A DNA stretch of 64,000 bases from Selenomonas sputigena (GCF_026015965.1 NZ_CP110383.1:591808-655807); one strand, 5' to 3'. Counted from the first letter of the stretch, positions 8,761 to 18,509 are shown. Numbers and translations are program-made. The notes: generated by a model not told the origin, from the sequence alone.

Positions 8761-9813
8761 ATGGAAAAGAAACTTACCTATCGCGATGCGGGCGTCGATA
8801 TCGACGCGGGCAATGAATCCGTCAAACTCATCAAGGACAGCGTGCGTGCGACGTACCGCCCCGAAGTGCTCGGCGATCTCGGCGGCTTCGGAGGCCTCTT
8901 TGCACTGCAGGCGGCGAAGTACAAGGAGCCGGTGCTCGTCTCAGGCACGGACGGCGTGGGCACGAAGCTGCGGCTTGCCTTCATGCTCGACAAGCACGAT
9001 ACCGTGGGGCAGGATGCCGTCGCCATGTGCGTCAACGACATCCTCGTGCAGGGTGCAGAGCCGCTTTTTTTTCTCGACTACCTCGCCGTCGGCAAGCTCG
9101 TTCCCGAGCAGGTGGCCGCTGTCGTCAAGGGCGTTGCCGCCGCCTGCAAGGAGTCGGGATGTGCGCTCATCGGCGGCGAGACAGCGGAGATGGCGGGCTT
9201 CTATGCTGATGGCGAGTACGACATCGCGGGCTTTGCCGTCGGCGTCGTCGAGAAGTCGAAGATCATCACGAGCGAGCGCGTCCAGGAGGGCGACGTGCTG
9301 CTCGCGCTGCCGTCCTCGGGCATTCACTCGAACGGCTTCTCGCTCGTGCGCAAGATTTGCTTCGAGCACAAGGGCTTCACGGGAGCTGAAACCTTCCCTG
9401 AGCTTCAAAAGACGCTCGGCGAGGAGCTTCTGGCACCGACGCGGCTCTATCCGCGCGTGTGTCTGCCGCTCATCGAAAAGTTCGACATTCATGGCATGGT
9501 GCACATCACGGGCGGCGGCTTCTACGAAAATATCCCGCGCGCCCTGCCCGAGCATCTTGCCGCAGAGGTCGATGCTTCCGCCTGGCAGACGCCGCCGATC
9601 TTCCGCCTGCTGCAAGAGTGGGGCAATGTCGATGGACATGAGATGTACCGCACGTTCAACATGGGCGTCGGCATGGTCATCATCGCCGGGCCCGAGGAGG
9701 CCGCGAAGATTCGCGCTCACCTTGCGTCAGTGGGTGAGGAGGTCTACGAGATCGGCTGCGTCAAGAAGGGTGCGCATGATGTGACGATCAAAGGCGGGGT
9801 TCTCGATGCGTAA
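8761..9813 (+). CDS. purM: PurM, phosphoribosylformylglycinamidine cyclo-ligase
   Basis: AIR synthetase, closing the imidazole ring with ATP. The 350-residue protein has [33 protein letters not shown] and [12 protein letters not shown], all family signatures. The start at 8761 follows GGAGGAGG; the frame upstream of it has no family similarity. It overlaps purN by 8 bases. Confidence 0.96.
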   Translation: MEKKLTYRDAGVDIDAGNESVKLIKDSVRATYRPEVLGDLGGFGGLFALQAAKYKEPVLVSGTDGVGTKLRLAFMLDKHDTVGQDAVAMCVNDILVQGAEPLFFLDYLAVGKLVPEQVAAVVKGVAAACKESGCALIGGETAEMAGFYADGEYDIAGFAVGVVEKSKIITSERVQEGDVLLALPSSGIHSNGFSLVRKICFEHKGFTGAETFPELQKTLGEELLAPTRLYPRVCLPLIEKFDIHGMVHITGGGFYENIPRALPEHLAAEVDASAWQTPPIFRLLQEWGNVDGHEMYRTFNMGVGMVIIAGPEEAAKIRAHLASVGEEVYEIGCVKKGAHDVTIKGGVLDA

Positions 9814-10417
9814 GGAAGTTCTCGGCATCCTGTGCTCGGGGCGCGGCACGAACCTCGAATCCATCATCAAGGCGCAGAAGCAGGGCGAGATTCGCGCTGA
9901 GATCGCTGTCGTCTTGACGGACAAACCCGAAGCGAAGGCCTTGGAACGCGCGGCACAGGCAGGCATCGCGCATCATTGCGTCGATCGCAAAGCGTGTGCG
10001 ACGCGCGAGGAGTTCGAGGAGAAGCTCGTTGCAGCGCTTGAAAAGGCAGGCGTGACACTCGTTGTGCTCGCAGGTTTCATGCGCATCTTGAGTCCGTACT
10101 TCGTGCGCAAGTTTTGCGGGCGCATATTGAACATTCATCCGTCTCTCCTGCCGTCGTTTGGCGGGGCGCACGCCCATCGCGACGTGCTCGCCTATGGCGT
10201 CAAGGTCTCGGGCTGCACGATTCACTTCGTCGACGAGGGCATGGACTCAGGGCCGATCATCCTGCAGGCGGCTGTGCCTGTCATGGATGACGATACGGAA
10301 GATACGCTCGCCGCGCGGGTGTTGGAGCAGGAACATATCCTCTATCCGCGCGCCATCGCGCTCTATGTGGATGGGCGGCTCAAGGTGGAAGGCCGCCATG
10401 TGACGATTTTGGAATAA
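9806..10417 (+). CDS. purN: PurN, phosphoribosylglycinamide formyltransferase
   Basis: Transfers a formyl group from 10-formyl-THF to GAR. The 203-residue protein has the N-terminal [10 protein letters not shown] motif, the catalytic region [18 protein letters not shown] and [10 protein letters not shown]. The usual PGLHPHRD form is GGAHAHRD here, with the His and Asp kept. It is translationally coupled to purM. Confidence 0.95.
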   Translation: MRKEVLGILCSGRGTNLESIIKAQKQGEIRAEIAVVLTDKPEAKALERAAQAGIAHHCVDRKACATREEFEEKLVAALEKAGVTLVVLAGFMRILSPYFVRKFCGRILNIHPSLLPSFGGAHAHRDVLAYGVKVSGCTIHFVDEGMDSGPIILQAAVPVMDDDTEDTLAARVLEQEHILYPRAIALYVDGRLKVEGRHVTILE

Positions 10418-10455
10418 GTTATTTGTTTGTTGTAGACGAAAGGTGGAGGTTGACC

Positions 10456-11049
10456 ATGAAAATCAAGCGTGCTCTCATCAGTGTATCGGACAAGACGGGC
10501 GTCGTCGAGTTCGCACGCAAGCTGCATGATGCCGGTGTCGAGATCGTCTCGACGGGCGGCACGATGAAGGCGATCCGCGATGCGGGCATCCCCGTGCTCT
10601 ACGTCAGCGATGTCACGGGCTTCCCTGAGATCATGGACGGCAGAGTTAAGACGCTCAATCCCTACATCCACGGCGGCATCCTCGCCGTGCGCGACGATCC
10701 CAAGCACGCACAGCAGATGAAGGAGCACAAGATCACGCCGATCGATCTCGTCGTCGTCAACCTCTATCCGTTCGATGCAACCGTGGCGAAACCAAACGTG
10801 ACGCTCGCCGAGGTGATCGAGAACATCGACATCGGCGGCCCTGCGATGATCCGCGCCGCCGCGAAGAACTTCAAGTTCGTTGCCGTCGTGACGAATCCCT
10901 CGCATTACGATGAGGTAGCGGAAATGATCCAAAAGGACGGCTGCGTGCGCGGCATGAAGCGCATGGAACTCGCTCGTGAGGCCTTCCGTCATACATCGGT
11001 TTACGATGAGCACATCGCCGCATATCTTTCGGAGCAGATTGAGAAATAG
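10456..11049 (+). CDS. purH: Stand-alone IMP cyclohydrolase, PurH N-terminal domain only
   Basis: The 197-residue protein matches only the N-terminal (MGS-like) IMP cyclohydrolase part of Pur[41 protein letters not shown] and [15 protein letters not shown]. Normal bifunctional PurH is about 510-530 residues; the AICAR transformylase half is absent, and purD starts 10 bases after the stop, so there is no hidden remainder here. A separately encoded AICAR transformylase elsewhere is inferred, since the pathway otherwise has a gap. The start at 10456 follows AGGTGGAGG. Confidence 0.93.
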   Translation: MKIKRALISVSDKTGVVEFARKLHDAGVEIVSTGGTMKAIRDAGIPVLYVSDVTGFPEIMDGRVKTLNPYIHGGILAVRDDPKHAQQMKEHKITPIDLVVVNLYPFDATVAKPNVTLAEVIENIDIGGPAMIRAAAKNFKFVAVVTNPSHYDEVAEMIQKDGCVRGMKRMELAREAFRHTSVYDEHIAAYLSEQIEK

Positions 11050-11059
11050 GAGCAACGAG

Positions 11060-12337
11060 ATGAAGATTTTGGTCATCGGCAGCGGCGGGCGCGAGCATGC
11101 ACTTGCCTGGAAGCTCAAGGATAGTCCGCAGACGGAGAAGCTTTATGCGATTCCGGGCAATCCGGGCATGGCGGCAATCGCCGAATGCGTACCGCAGATC
11201 TCTCCGACGGACAATGCGGCAGTCGTCGCTTTTACCAAGGAAAACGGCATCGATCTCGTCGTCGTCGGCCCTGAGGCGCCGCTTGCGGGCGGCCTCGTCG
11301 ACGCACTGGCGGCGGAGGGAATCAAGGCATTTGGCCCCGCGAAGCTCGCGGCGGAGATTGAGGGTTCGAAGGCATTTTCCAAAGACCTCATGAAGAAGTA
11401 CGGCATCCCGACGGCGAAGTACGAAGTGTTTTCCGATGCCGCCGCCGCACGCGCCTACGTCAAAGCCGAGGGTGCGCCCATCGTCATCAAGGCGGACGGA
11501 CTCGCGGCGGGCAAGGGCGTCGTCGTCGCCATGACCGAGGAGGAAGCGCTTGCCGCCGTCGACGAGATCATGGAGGGCGAAGCATTCGGCGCAGCGGGCA
11601 GCCGCGTCGTCATCGAGGAATTCATGGCGGGCGAGGAGGTTTCCATTCTCGCGTTCACCGACGGCAAGACGATTCGTGCGATGATTCCGTCGCAGGATCA
11701 TAAGCGCGCCTACGACGGCGACAAAGGGCCGAACACCGGCGGCATGGGCGCTTATGCGCCCGCTCCCGTCGCGCCTCCCGCACTCGTCGCCGAGGTGCAG
11801 CGGACGATTCTGGAGCCGACGATCCGCGCGATGGAGCAGGAAGGGCGGCTCTACAAAGGCTGCCTCTATGCAGGACTCATGGTCACAGAGGAAGGCGCGA
11901 AGGTCGTCGAGTTCAACTGCCGCTTCGGCGATCCTGAGACGGAGGTTGTGCTGCCGCTCCTCAAAGGCGACCTCGTCGAAATCATGCTGTCGTGCGTCGA
12001 CGGCAATCTCGCCGATGTCGAGATTCCGTGGAACACGGGCGCGGCGGTAACCGTCGTCCTCGCGGCGGGCGGCTATCCGAAGACCTACGAGAAGGGCGCG
12101 GAAATCACGGGTCTCGCCGATGCTGAGGCGGAAGGATGCCTCGTCTTTCATGCGGGAACGGCAGAGAAGGACGGCAAGATCGTCACGGCGGGCGGCCGCG
12201 TGCTGAACGTCGTCGCTGAGGCAGCAGACATCCGCGCGGCGGTTGAGAAGGCATATCGCGGCGTCGGGCGCGTACATTTCAAGAACGCCTTCTGCCGCAA
12301 GGACATCGCGCACCGTGCATTGGAAAGGATGAAATGA
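11060..12337 (+). CDS. purD: PurD, phosphoribosylamine-glycine ligase
   Basis: GAR synthetase, an ATP-grasp ligase. The 425-residue protein begins MKILVIGSGGREHALAWKL and contains FGPAKLAAEIEGSK, KADGLAAGKGV, HKRAYDGDKGPNTGGMGAYAP and FNCRFGDPETE, all characteristic. The start at 11060 follows AGGAG at a good distance. It is the last purine gene of the operon, with only 6 bases before the protease gene. Confidence 0.96.
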   Translation: MKILVIGSGGREHALAWKLKDSPQTEKLYAIPGNPGMAAIAECVPQISPTDNAAVVAFTKENGIDLVVVGPEAPLAGGLVDALAAEGIKAFGPAKLAAEIEGSKAFSKDLMKKYGIPTAKYEVFSDAAAARAYVKAEGAPIVIKADGLAAGKGVVVAMTEEEALAAVDEIMEGEAFGAAGSRVVIEEFMAGEEVSILAFTDGKTIRAMIPSQDHKRAYDGDKGPNTGGMGAYAPAPVAPPALVAEVQRTILEPTIRAMEQEGRLYKGCLYAGLMVTEEGAKVVEFNCRFGDPETEVVLPLLKGDLVEIMLSCVDGNLADVEIPWNTGAAVTVVLAAGGYPKTYEKGAEITGLADAEAEGCLVFHAGTAEKDGKIVTAGGRVLNVVAEAADIRAAVEKAYRGVGRVHFKNAFCRKDIAHRALERMK

Positions 12338-12343
12338 ACCTCT

Positions 12344-15286
12344 ATGAAGTTGAACCTCAAGGAAAATGAGATTCTCCACGGTTTCCGTCTGCTCAAGCAG
12401 CAGACGGTGCCGGAGATCGATGCGAAGGCCTATGCGTTCGTGCATGAAAAGAGCGGCGCCCGCCTTTTCTTTTTGGAAAACGACGACGACAACAAAGTCT
12501 TTTCCATCAGCTTCCGTACGACGCCGGCGGATGATACGGGCGTGGCGCACATCGTCGAGCATTCGGTGCTCTGCGGCTCCAGGAAGTATCCGCTCAAGGA
12601 GCCGTTCGTCGAGCTTGTCAAAGGCTCTTTGAACACCTTCCTCAATGCCATGACGTTCCCCGATAAGACGATGTACCCGGTGGCGAGCCGCAATGACAAG
12701 GACTTTCAGAACCTCATGGACGTCTATCTCGACGCGGTCTTTTATCCTTCGATGAAGGAGACGCCTGAAATCTTCCAGCAGGAGGGCTGGCACTACGAGA
12801 TCGACAATGCCGAAGAGCCGCTTCGCTACAGCGGCGTCGTCTACAACGAGATGAAGGGCGCTCTGTCCTCGCCTGATGACGTGCTTGAGAACAAGGTCAT
12901 GCTCTCCCTTTATCCCGATACGACGTACGGCTTCGAGTCGGGCGGCGATCCTGATGCGATTCCGACGCTGACATATGAGGATTTCTGCGCCTTTCACAGT
13001 CGCTACTACCATCCGTCGAACAGCTATATCTACCTCTACGGCGCGATGGACATTGAGGAAAAACTCGCCTATCTCGACCGCGAATATCTCGCCGCGTTCG
13101 ACCGAATTGAGCCGCATTCCGAGATTGCTTTGCAGCAGTCCTTCCGTGATATGGCTCGCAAGGAGGACTTTTACTCCATTAGCGAGGGGGAGAAGGAGTC
13201 GGAGAAAACCTTCTTGGCGCTGAATTGGCTCGTGGGAGAGGCGGACAATGCCGAAGCGATGCTCGCTCTTGAAATCCTGCAGCATGCTCTCCTGCAGACG
13301 GAAGCCGCGCCCCTCAAAAAAGCGCTGATGGACGCGAAGATCGGCAAGGACGTCAGCGCTTCCTTCGAGGATGCGCTGCGCCAGCCTTACCTGAGCATCA
13401 TCGTCACGAGTTCGGAGGCCGAGCGCGCCGAGGAGTTTTGCCGTCTGACGGAAGAGGCGATGCGCGGCCTCATCGAGAACGGCATCGACAAGACGCTGCT
13501 CGAAGCGTCGATCAACCGCCTCGAATTCAAGGCGCGTGAGGCGGACTTCGGCACGTTCCCCAAGGGGCTTGTCTACAACATCAAGATCATGAACAGCTGG
13601 CTCTACGATGCCGACCCTGCGCTCTACCTCTATTATGAGGAGCTTTTTCAGAAGATGCGCGAAGGACTCAAAGGGCGCTACTTTGAAGAGGTCTTGGAAA
13701 AGTACCTCGTGAAGAATGCGCATCGTTCTCTCGTCGTACTCAAGCCTAGCAAGACGCTTTCCTCTGAGCGCGAGGCGGCGCTTTCCGAAGCGCTGGAAAA
13801 GAAGAAGCAGGCGCTCACGCACGAGGAGATTGAGCGCATCATCGAGATGAACAAACGACTGAAGGAACGGCAGGAAAGCTCCGAGACAGCGGAGGCCCTG
13901 GCGACGATCCCTCTTCTTGAACTCTCCGATATTCGCAGGGAAGTGGAGAAACTGCCGCTCACCGAGCGCGAGATCGAGGGCTGCAAGGTGCTCCACAGCG
14001 ATATTTTCACGAACAAGATCGCCTACGTTAACCTCTATTTCGATGCGCAGGGCGTACCACAGGAGCACATCCCGTATCTCTTTTTGCTGACCGAGCTTCT
14101 TGATGCGGTTGACACAGAGAGCCATACATACGCCGAGCTGTCGAATCTCTCGAACCTCCATACGGGCGGCATATCGTACGAAAATTCCGCCGCCGTCCGA
14201 AACGGCGAGCCAGATTCCTGCATGCCGATGTTCCGCGTGCGTGCACGCGCCTTCGTACGCAAATTGCCCGAACTGTTCTCGTTTCTCGCGGAAGTTCTGA
14301 CCGAGAGCAAGTTCACGGACAAGAAGCGCATCGAGGAGCTTTGCGGACAGTGCCGCGCCGTCATGGAGGCTCGCGTCATGAGCGCCTCGCAGCGCAGTAT
14401 GGCGGCACGCATCGCGTCTTATCTGTCGCCAGCGGGCGCTTACAACGAGCAGGCGATGCTGTCCTTCTATAGCTTCATCGCCGATCTCACCGATCACTTC
14501 GAGGAACGCTTCGAGGGACTTTCTCAGATACTCGCAAGCCTCCTGCCGCTTGTGTTCACAAAGGGCAATTTGACCATCGGCGTGACGCTCGCCGAAGCCG
14601 AATATGCCACGTTCGCCGAGGAGGCCGCAAAGTTCTGCCGCCGTCTGCCGCAGGCGAAGGCAGAGCCGCAGGTCTATCACTTTGATGTACGTGCGAAGAA
14701 CGAGGGGATTCTGTCGTCGAGCCGCGTGCAGTATGTGGGCAAGGCGGCGAACTTCCTGCGCCTCGGCTTTTCCTACACGGGCAGTATGAGCGTTCTGGAG
14801 ACGATCCTGCGCTACGACTACTTCTGGACGAAAATCCGCGTGCAGGGCGGCGCCTATGGCGCATTTACGCAGTTCAGCCGCGTCGGCTTCCTGTTCTTCG
14901 GCTCGTACCGTGATCCGAACCTCAGGGAAACGCTCGACGTCTTCGACAAGACGGCGTACTATTTACGCGGCTTCGACGTGTCCGACCGCGAGATGGTGAA
15001 GTTCATCATCGGCACGATTAGCACGGTCGACGCGCCGCTGACGCCGCAACTCAAGGGACTTGCCGCGCAGGACGGCTTCCTGCGTCATGTGACGGAAGCC
15101 GACCGTCAGAAGTCGCGCGATGAGATTCTTGCGACGCGGCAGGCGGACATTCGCGCGCTGGCGGATGTCGTCGACGCCTGCATGCAGGAAAATGTCCTGT
15201 GCGTCTTCGGCAATGAAGAAAAACTGAAGGAAAATGCAGGCCTTTTCGGCGGGCTTCTGCACGCTCTGGGCAGTGCGGCTGATTGA
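12344..15286 (+). CDS. M16C zinc metalloprotease, presequence-protease type
   Basis: A 980-residue peptidase of the PreP/falcilysin (M16C) subfamily that degrades short unstructured peptides, here presumably cytoplasmic because no signal peptide is seen. The inverted zinc site HxxEH is HIVEH at residues 69-73, with the distal Glu expected in the YNEMKGALSSPDDVL region. Length and two-halved architecture are normal for the family. It lies 6 bases after purD, so it appears to be co-transcribed with purine genes, with no obvious functional link. Its stop codon overlaps the dapA promoter. Confidence 0.9.
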   Translation: MKLNLKENEILHGFRLLKQQTVPEIDAKAYAFVHEKSGARLFFLENDDDNKVFSISFRTTPADDTGVAHIVEHSVLCGSRKYPLKEPFVELVKGSLNTFLNAMTFPDKTMYPVASRNDKDFQNLMDVYLDAVFYPSMKETPEIFQQEGWHYEIDNAEEPLRYSGVVYNEMKGALSSPDDVLENKVMLSLYPDTTYGFESGGDPDAIPTLTYEDFCAFHSRYYHPSNSYIYLYGAMDIEEKLAYLDREYLAAFDRIEPHSEIALQQSFRDMARKEDFYSISEGEKESEKTFLALNWLVGEADNAEAMLALEILQHALLQTEAAPLKKALMDAKIGKDVSASFEDALRQPYLSIIVTSSEAERAEEFCRLTEEAMRGLIENGIDKTLLEASINRLEFKAREADFGTFPKGLVYNIKIMNSWLYDADPALYLYYEELFQKMREGLKGRYFEEVLEKYLVKNAHRSLVVLKPSKTLSSEREAALSEALEKKKQALTHEEIERIIEMNKRLKERQESSETAEALATIPLLELSDIRREVEKLPLTEREIEGCKVLHSDIFTNKIAYVNLYFDAQGVPQEHIPYLFLLTELLDAVDTESHTYAELSNLSNLHTGGISYENSAAVRNGEPDSCMPMFRVRARAFVRKLPELFSFLAEVLTESKFTDKKRIEELCGQCRAVMEARVMSASQRSMAARIASYLSPAGAYNEQAMLSFYSFIADLTDHFEERFEGLSQILASLLPLVFTKGNLTIGVTLAEAEYATFAEEAAKFCRRLPQAKAEPQVYHFDVRAKNEGILSSSRVQYVGKAANFLRLGFSYTGSMSVLETILRYDYFWTKIRVQGGAYGAFTQFSRVGFLFFGSYRDPNLRETLDVFDKTAYYLRGFDVSDREMVKFIIGTISTVDAPLTPQLKGLAAQDGFLRHVTEADRQKSRDEILATRQADIRALADVVDACMQENVLCVFGNEEKLKENAGLFGGLLHALGSAAD

Positions 15287-15311
15287 CTTTCTTCCCTTGT
15301 CATGCCATAAT
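15283..15311 (+). promoter_or_regulatory. Promoter of dapA
   Basis: TTGACT (15283-15288), a 17-base spacer and CATAAT (15306-15311) lie directly over the stop codon of the protease gene, repeating the arrangement seen at telA/purE. Confidence 0.65.
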
Positions 15312-15314
15312 GAA

Positions 15315-15343
15315 GAGAAACGCTGCATACGTCGGCGTTTCTC
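15315..15343 (+). other. Stem-loop at the start of the dapA leader
   Basis: GAGAAACGC (15315-15323) and GCGTTTCTC (15335-15343) form a perfect 9-bp stem with an 11-base loop. No T run follows, so it is not a typical terminator. It would sit at or just after the 5' end of the dapA transcript and could stabilise it. Confidence 0.5.
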
Positions 15344-15376
15344 TCCAAATGAGATAATATCAAGGGGGACTTCGGA

Positions 15377-16264
15377 ATGAAAGAACCAATCTTTACCGGT
15401 GCGGGCGTCGCCATCATCACTCCCTTTACGGAAGATGGCGTGAACTTCGAGGAGTTCGGCCGCATCATCGAAGATCAGATCGCGGGCGGCACAGACGCCA
15501 TCGTCGTCACAGGAACGACGGGCGAGGCGGCAGCCATGAGCGATGCCGAGCACAAGGAAGCCATCAAGTTTGTCGTTGAGACAGTCGGCGGACGCATCCC
15601 CGTCATCGCGGGCACAGGATCGAACGATACGAACTACGCGATCCAGCTTTCGCAGTATGCGGAGAAGGCGGGGGCGAACGGGCTGCTGCTCGTGACGCCG
15701 TACTATAACAAGTGTACGCAGGGAGGCCTTGTCAAGCATTTCTCGAAGATTGCCGACAATGTCAATATCCCGAGCATCGTCTACAATGTGCCGTCGCGCA
15801 CCGGCGTCAACATTCTGCCCGCGACGTATGCCCGTCTCGCCGAGCATCCGCGCATCAACGCGACGAAGGAAGCGAGCGGCAACCTCGCGGCAGTGGCGCG
15901 CATCCGTAAGGCTTGCGGCGATTCGCTCAACGTCTATTCGGGCAACGACGATGAGATCGTGCCGATCCTCTCCGTCGGCGGCAAGGGCGTCATCTCCGTT
16001 CTTTCCAACGTCGCGCCGAAGGCGACTCACGATATGTGTCGTCTGTACTTCGAGGGAAAGGTTGAGGAAGCAGCGAAGATTCAGATTGACTACATGGATC
16101 TGATCGAAGCGCTCTTCTCCGAGGTCAATCCGATTCCCGTCAAGACGGCGATGCGCCTCATGGGCTACAAGACGGGGCACTTGCGCATGCCGCTTTCCGA
16201 GCTGGAGCCTGAGCATCTGGAACCGTTGAAAAAGGCGCTGAAGAGTCACAGCCTTTTGCAGTGA
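15377..16264 (+). CDS. dapA: DapA, 4-hydroxy-tetrahydrodipicolinate synthase
   Basis: First committed enzyme of lysine and diaminopimelate synthesis, condensing pyruvate with aspartate semialdehyde. The 295-residue TIM-barrel protein has GTTGEAAAM, the YYNKCTQGGLVKHF segment, YNVPSRTGVN and the Schiff-base lysine in ATKEASGN. AGGGGGAC precedes the ATG. Confidence 0.95.
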   Translation: MKEPIFTGAGVAIITPFTEDGVNFEEFGRIIEDQIAGGTDAIVVTGTTGEAAAMSDAEHKEAIKFVVETVGGRIPVIAGTGSNDTNYAIQLSQYAEKAGANGLLLVTPYYNKCTQGGLVKHFSKIADNVNIPSIVYNVPSRTGVNILPATYARLAEHPRINATKEASGNLAAVARIRKACGDSLNVYSGNDDEIVPILSVGGKGVISVLSNVAPKATHDMCRLYFEGKVEEAAKIQIDYMDLIEALFSEVNPIPVKTAMRLMGYKTGHLRMPLSELEPEHLEPLKKALKSHSLLQ

Positions 16265-16303
16265 CCTCATGCCGATTGAGAAAGAGTCAAGGAGGAAGAT
16301 TCA

Positions 16304-16852
16304 ATGAAGAAGATTGTCCAAGTCATGCTTTTCGTCTGCCTGACCGTGTTCGGCATGCAGGTTGCTTTCGCCAACTCCGACAAGGTCACGATTCCGGAGG
16401 GCGCCGACATTGTCAGCGTCAAGCGTCTTGCTCTCGCAGCGCCGCTCTACACGCCGACGAAGGACGCTCCGACGAAAGAAGAATTGCTCGCTTCAATGTA
16501 TGAGGCAAGCAATGTGGCGCGCAGCTATGTGCTTTCCTATGATATGGTTGCCGCCGACATTCAGAAGAATACAGGCGTTGACATCAAGTCGCTCGACCGC
16601 CGCCAGGCCGCAAAGGTCTACAAGGAAAACGTGGCCGCCGATGCCGATGCTTATGTCGTCTTGACAGTCGCGAACAACAGTCGCATCGTCTTTTTCTTCG
16701 ATGTCTACCGCTCGGGCACGAACGAGCTTCTCTACACCTATCAGATCGTAGCGAACAGAAGCCAGAAGGCGAATACGGAAACGTACAAGGCTCTGTCGGA
16801 GCAGTTCTACAAGAACTTCGAGCGCTCCGCCAACGAACAGGCAAAGAAATAA
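16304..16852 (+). CDS. Secreted hypothetical protein
   Basis: I do not recognise a family. The 182-residue protein has a clear signal peptide (MKKIVQVMLFVCLTVFG..., probable cleavage after VAFA near residue 24). The mature part mixes helix and strand, with AADADAYVVLTVANNSRIVFFFDVYRSGT suggesting an alpha/beta domain like small periplasmic DUF4136-type proteins; this is a weak impression. AAGGAGG precedes the start. It is 39 bases after dapA and ends at a strong terminator, so it closes the dapA unit. Confidence 0.75.
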   Translation: MKKIVQVMLFVCLTVFGMQVAFANSDKVTIPEGADIVSVKRLALAAPLYTPTKDAPTKEELLASMYEASNVARSYVLSYDMVAADIQKNTGVDIKSLDRRQAAKVYKENVAADADAYVVLTVANNSRIVFFFDVYRSGTNELLYTYQIVANRSQKANTETYKALSEQFYKNFERSANEQAKK

Positions 16853-16860
16853 AAGGAAAG

Positions 16861-16907
16861 GGGGCTGCGCATAAGTCGATCGGACTTGTGCGGCAGCCCC
16901 TTCTTTA
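16861..16907 (+). terminator. Terminator after the dapA unit
   Basis: GGGGCTGC (16861-16868) pairs with GCAGCCCC (16893-16900), and the inner GCATAAGTC pairs with GACTTGTGC with one wobble and one bulged base; TTCTTTAT follows. Confidence 0.8.
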
Positions 16908-16964
16908 TGCGGCGGGGTGCAGCTGAAAACCTGCACGGACAATACGGACAGAAAGGAAGATCGG

Positions 16965-17381
16965 ATGATTTCAGCGAATCGCTTGATGCGCTATCTTTGG
17001 CTCGGTGTCGGCATGACCGCCTTCGCCTTGGGCACGGCGGGCATCGTTTTACCGCTGTTGCCGACGGTGCCGTTCTATCTTCTGGCGGCGTTCTGCTTTG
17101 CCAAGAGTTCGGAGCGTCTCCATCGTTGGTTTGCCGCCACCAAATTGTATCAGAAATACGTCGTCCCGTTCAACGACGGCAATGGCATGACGTGGCAGGC
17201 GAAGCTCAAGACCATGGCGCTTGTGACGGGCGTCATGAGCGTCAGCGGCTACTTCCTTTCGGACAACCGCATGGGCTTGATGATGCTCGGCGGCGCGTGG
17301 CTCCTGCAGTGCGTTGCGATGCTCTTTTTCGTCAAGACGAGGAGGCGTGAGAAGTCTCCTGTCGGTCAGTGTGCGAAGTAG
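16965..17381 (+). CDS. YbaN-type (DUF454) inner membrane protein
   Basis: A small membrane protein of unknown function. The 138-residue sequence has the DUF454 hallmark LGTAGIVLPLLPTVPFYLLAAFCFAKSS followed by RLHRWF, and about four hydrophobic segments. The start at 16965 follows AAGGAAGATCGG; an in-frame ATG at 16917 lacks a ribosome site. Its 3' end converges with, and overlaps by 16 bases, the glycosyltransferase gene on the other strand. Confidence 0.85.
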   Translation: MISANRLMRYLWLGVGMTAFALGTAGIVLPLLPTVPFYLLAAFCFAKSSERLHRWFAATKLYQKYVVPFNDGNGMTWQAKLKTMALVTGVMSVSGYFLSDNRMGLMMLGGAWLLQCVAMLFFVKTRRREKSPVGQCAK

Positions 17382-18115
17382 AGCGGCTTGATCTTGGCGG
17401 ATTCTGCGACGGATTCCGAGATGCAGCCCGTCCGCACCATGGCGTCGAGCACAACGAGCTGCCGCTTCTTTGCAAGCATGAAGTCGACGTAGGGCGAATA
17501 GACGGAAGGCGCATTGGGGATTCCTGCAAGCATTGACGTCTCGGGCAGGTCGAGTTCGTTGGGCTCTCTGCCGAAGTAGCCGACAGAAGCTTCGTGTATA
17601 CCGTAAAAGCCTGAGCCGAAGTAGATCGTGTTGAGATACAGCTCCAGAATCTCATCCTTGGAGTAGTGCATCTCAAGATCGAGCGAAAGCAGCGCTTCTT
17701 CCAGCTTGCGGTCGAGGGACTGCTCATCGGACAGGAAGAGGTTTTTGGCGAGCTGCTGTGTGATCGTGCTCGCGCCTTCCTCGATGCGTCCGTATTGCAG
17801 ATTGACGAGCGTCGCGCGTGCGATCGCTTCGGGATCGAAGCCGTGATGTGAGTAGAAGCGGCTGTCTTCGACGGCGACGACGGCGTCGAGGAGCGAGTCG
17901 GGCATCTCGTCAATCGTCACGTAGCGCTCGCGCTGGCGCACGCGCTCGGCGACCGCATCACGCAGAAAGATGAGGCGGCGAGCTTCCTGCATCTTCGGCA
18001 AGGAGTCGAAGAACGCGGGACGAAAGATTGCCGCACTGCCCGTGACGAGAAAGGCGAGACAGAAAATGGTGAGGAGAAAGAGGGAAAAGCGCAAGAGCCG
18101 CTTGATTTTCTTCAT
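17366..18115 (-). CDS. Monofunctional peptidoglycan glycosyltransferase, GT51 family
   Basis: Polymerises lipid II into glycan strands outside the cytoplasmic membrane. The 249-residue protein has one N-terminal membrane anchor (about residues 8-28) and the GT51 domain: the catalytic Glu in VVAVEDSRFYSHHG (E83), then GASTITQQLAKNLFLS, RKLEEALLSLDLE and LELYLNTIYFGSG. There is no transpeptidase domain, so it is an MtgA-like stand-alone enzyme. The ATG at 18115 is chosen because the membrane segment starts there; the frame upstream lies in the neighbouring gene. Confidence 0.9.
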   Translation of the reverse strand: MKKIKRLLRFSLFLLTIFCLAFLVTGSAAIFRPAFFDSLPKMQEARRLIFLRDAVAERVRQRERYVTIDEMPDSLLDAVVAVEDSRFYSHHGFDPEAIARATLVNLQYGRIEEGASTITQQLAKNLFLSDEQSLDRKLEEALLSLDLEMHYSKDEILELYLNTIYFGSGFYGIHEASVGYFGREPNELDLPETSMLAGIPNAPSVYSPYVDFMLAKKRQLVVLDAMVRTGCISESVAESAKIKPLYFAH

Positions 18116-18155
18116 GATGGCGGAAGCGTCCTCCTTTGATGGTCTTTGAATGCAC

Positions 18156-18398
18156 TCAGCTGGCAGGCACGGAATCGTCATAAAGCTCATGCGGCGCGAT
18201 GTCTTGTCCATCGGCCCACGCAACGGTATGTCCGGCGATATGCACGGTATGAAATACCGATATGTCGCGCAGTTTGCCATACCAATCTCCTTGGATGTAT
18301 GGTTCGACGTCAAAAATCTTTTTCTCGCCCGTTTCAAAATCCAAAAGCAGCTTGTAATCGGGCAATGGTTTTACTGCCGTAACTTTGGGTTGCAACAT
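18156..18398 (-). CDS. DUF2442 domain protein
   Basis: An 80-residue protein matching the DUF2442 pattern (VTAVKPLPDYKLLLDFETGEKKIFDVEPY, WADGQDIAPHELYD). The function is unknown; such genes often accompany DUF4160 genes and are suspected toxin-antitoxin parts, but no DUF4160 partner is present here. AAGGAGTC precedes the ATG. It lies 40 bases upstream of the glycosyltransferase gene on the same strand. Confidence 0.8.
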   Translation of the reverse strand: MLQPKVTAVKPLPDYKLLLDFETGEKKIFDVEPYIQGDWYGKLRDISVFHTVHIAGHTVAWADGQDIAPHELYDDSVPAS

Positions 18399-18509
18399 AA
18401 AGATGACTCCTTAAAGCAGGTTCGTCTTTATTATAAGTTATACCGTCCTTTTTTGGAATACATTTCGCAAAACAGCAATCATACAATTTGTTTTAGAAGA
18501 TAAACTATA

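Noticed and set aside
10871-14680. A 1269-codon open frame on the minus strand
   Set aside because: It is antisense to purH, purD and the protease, has no family features, and is explained by GC-rich codon use in the true genes.
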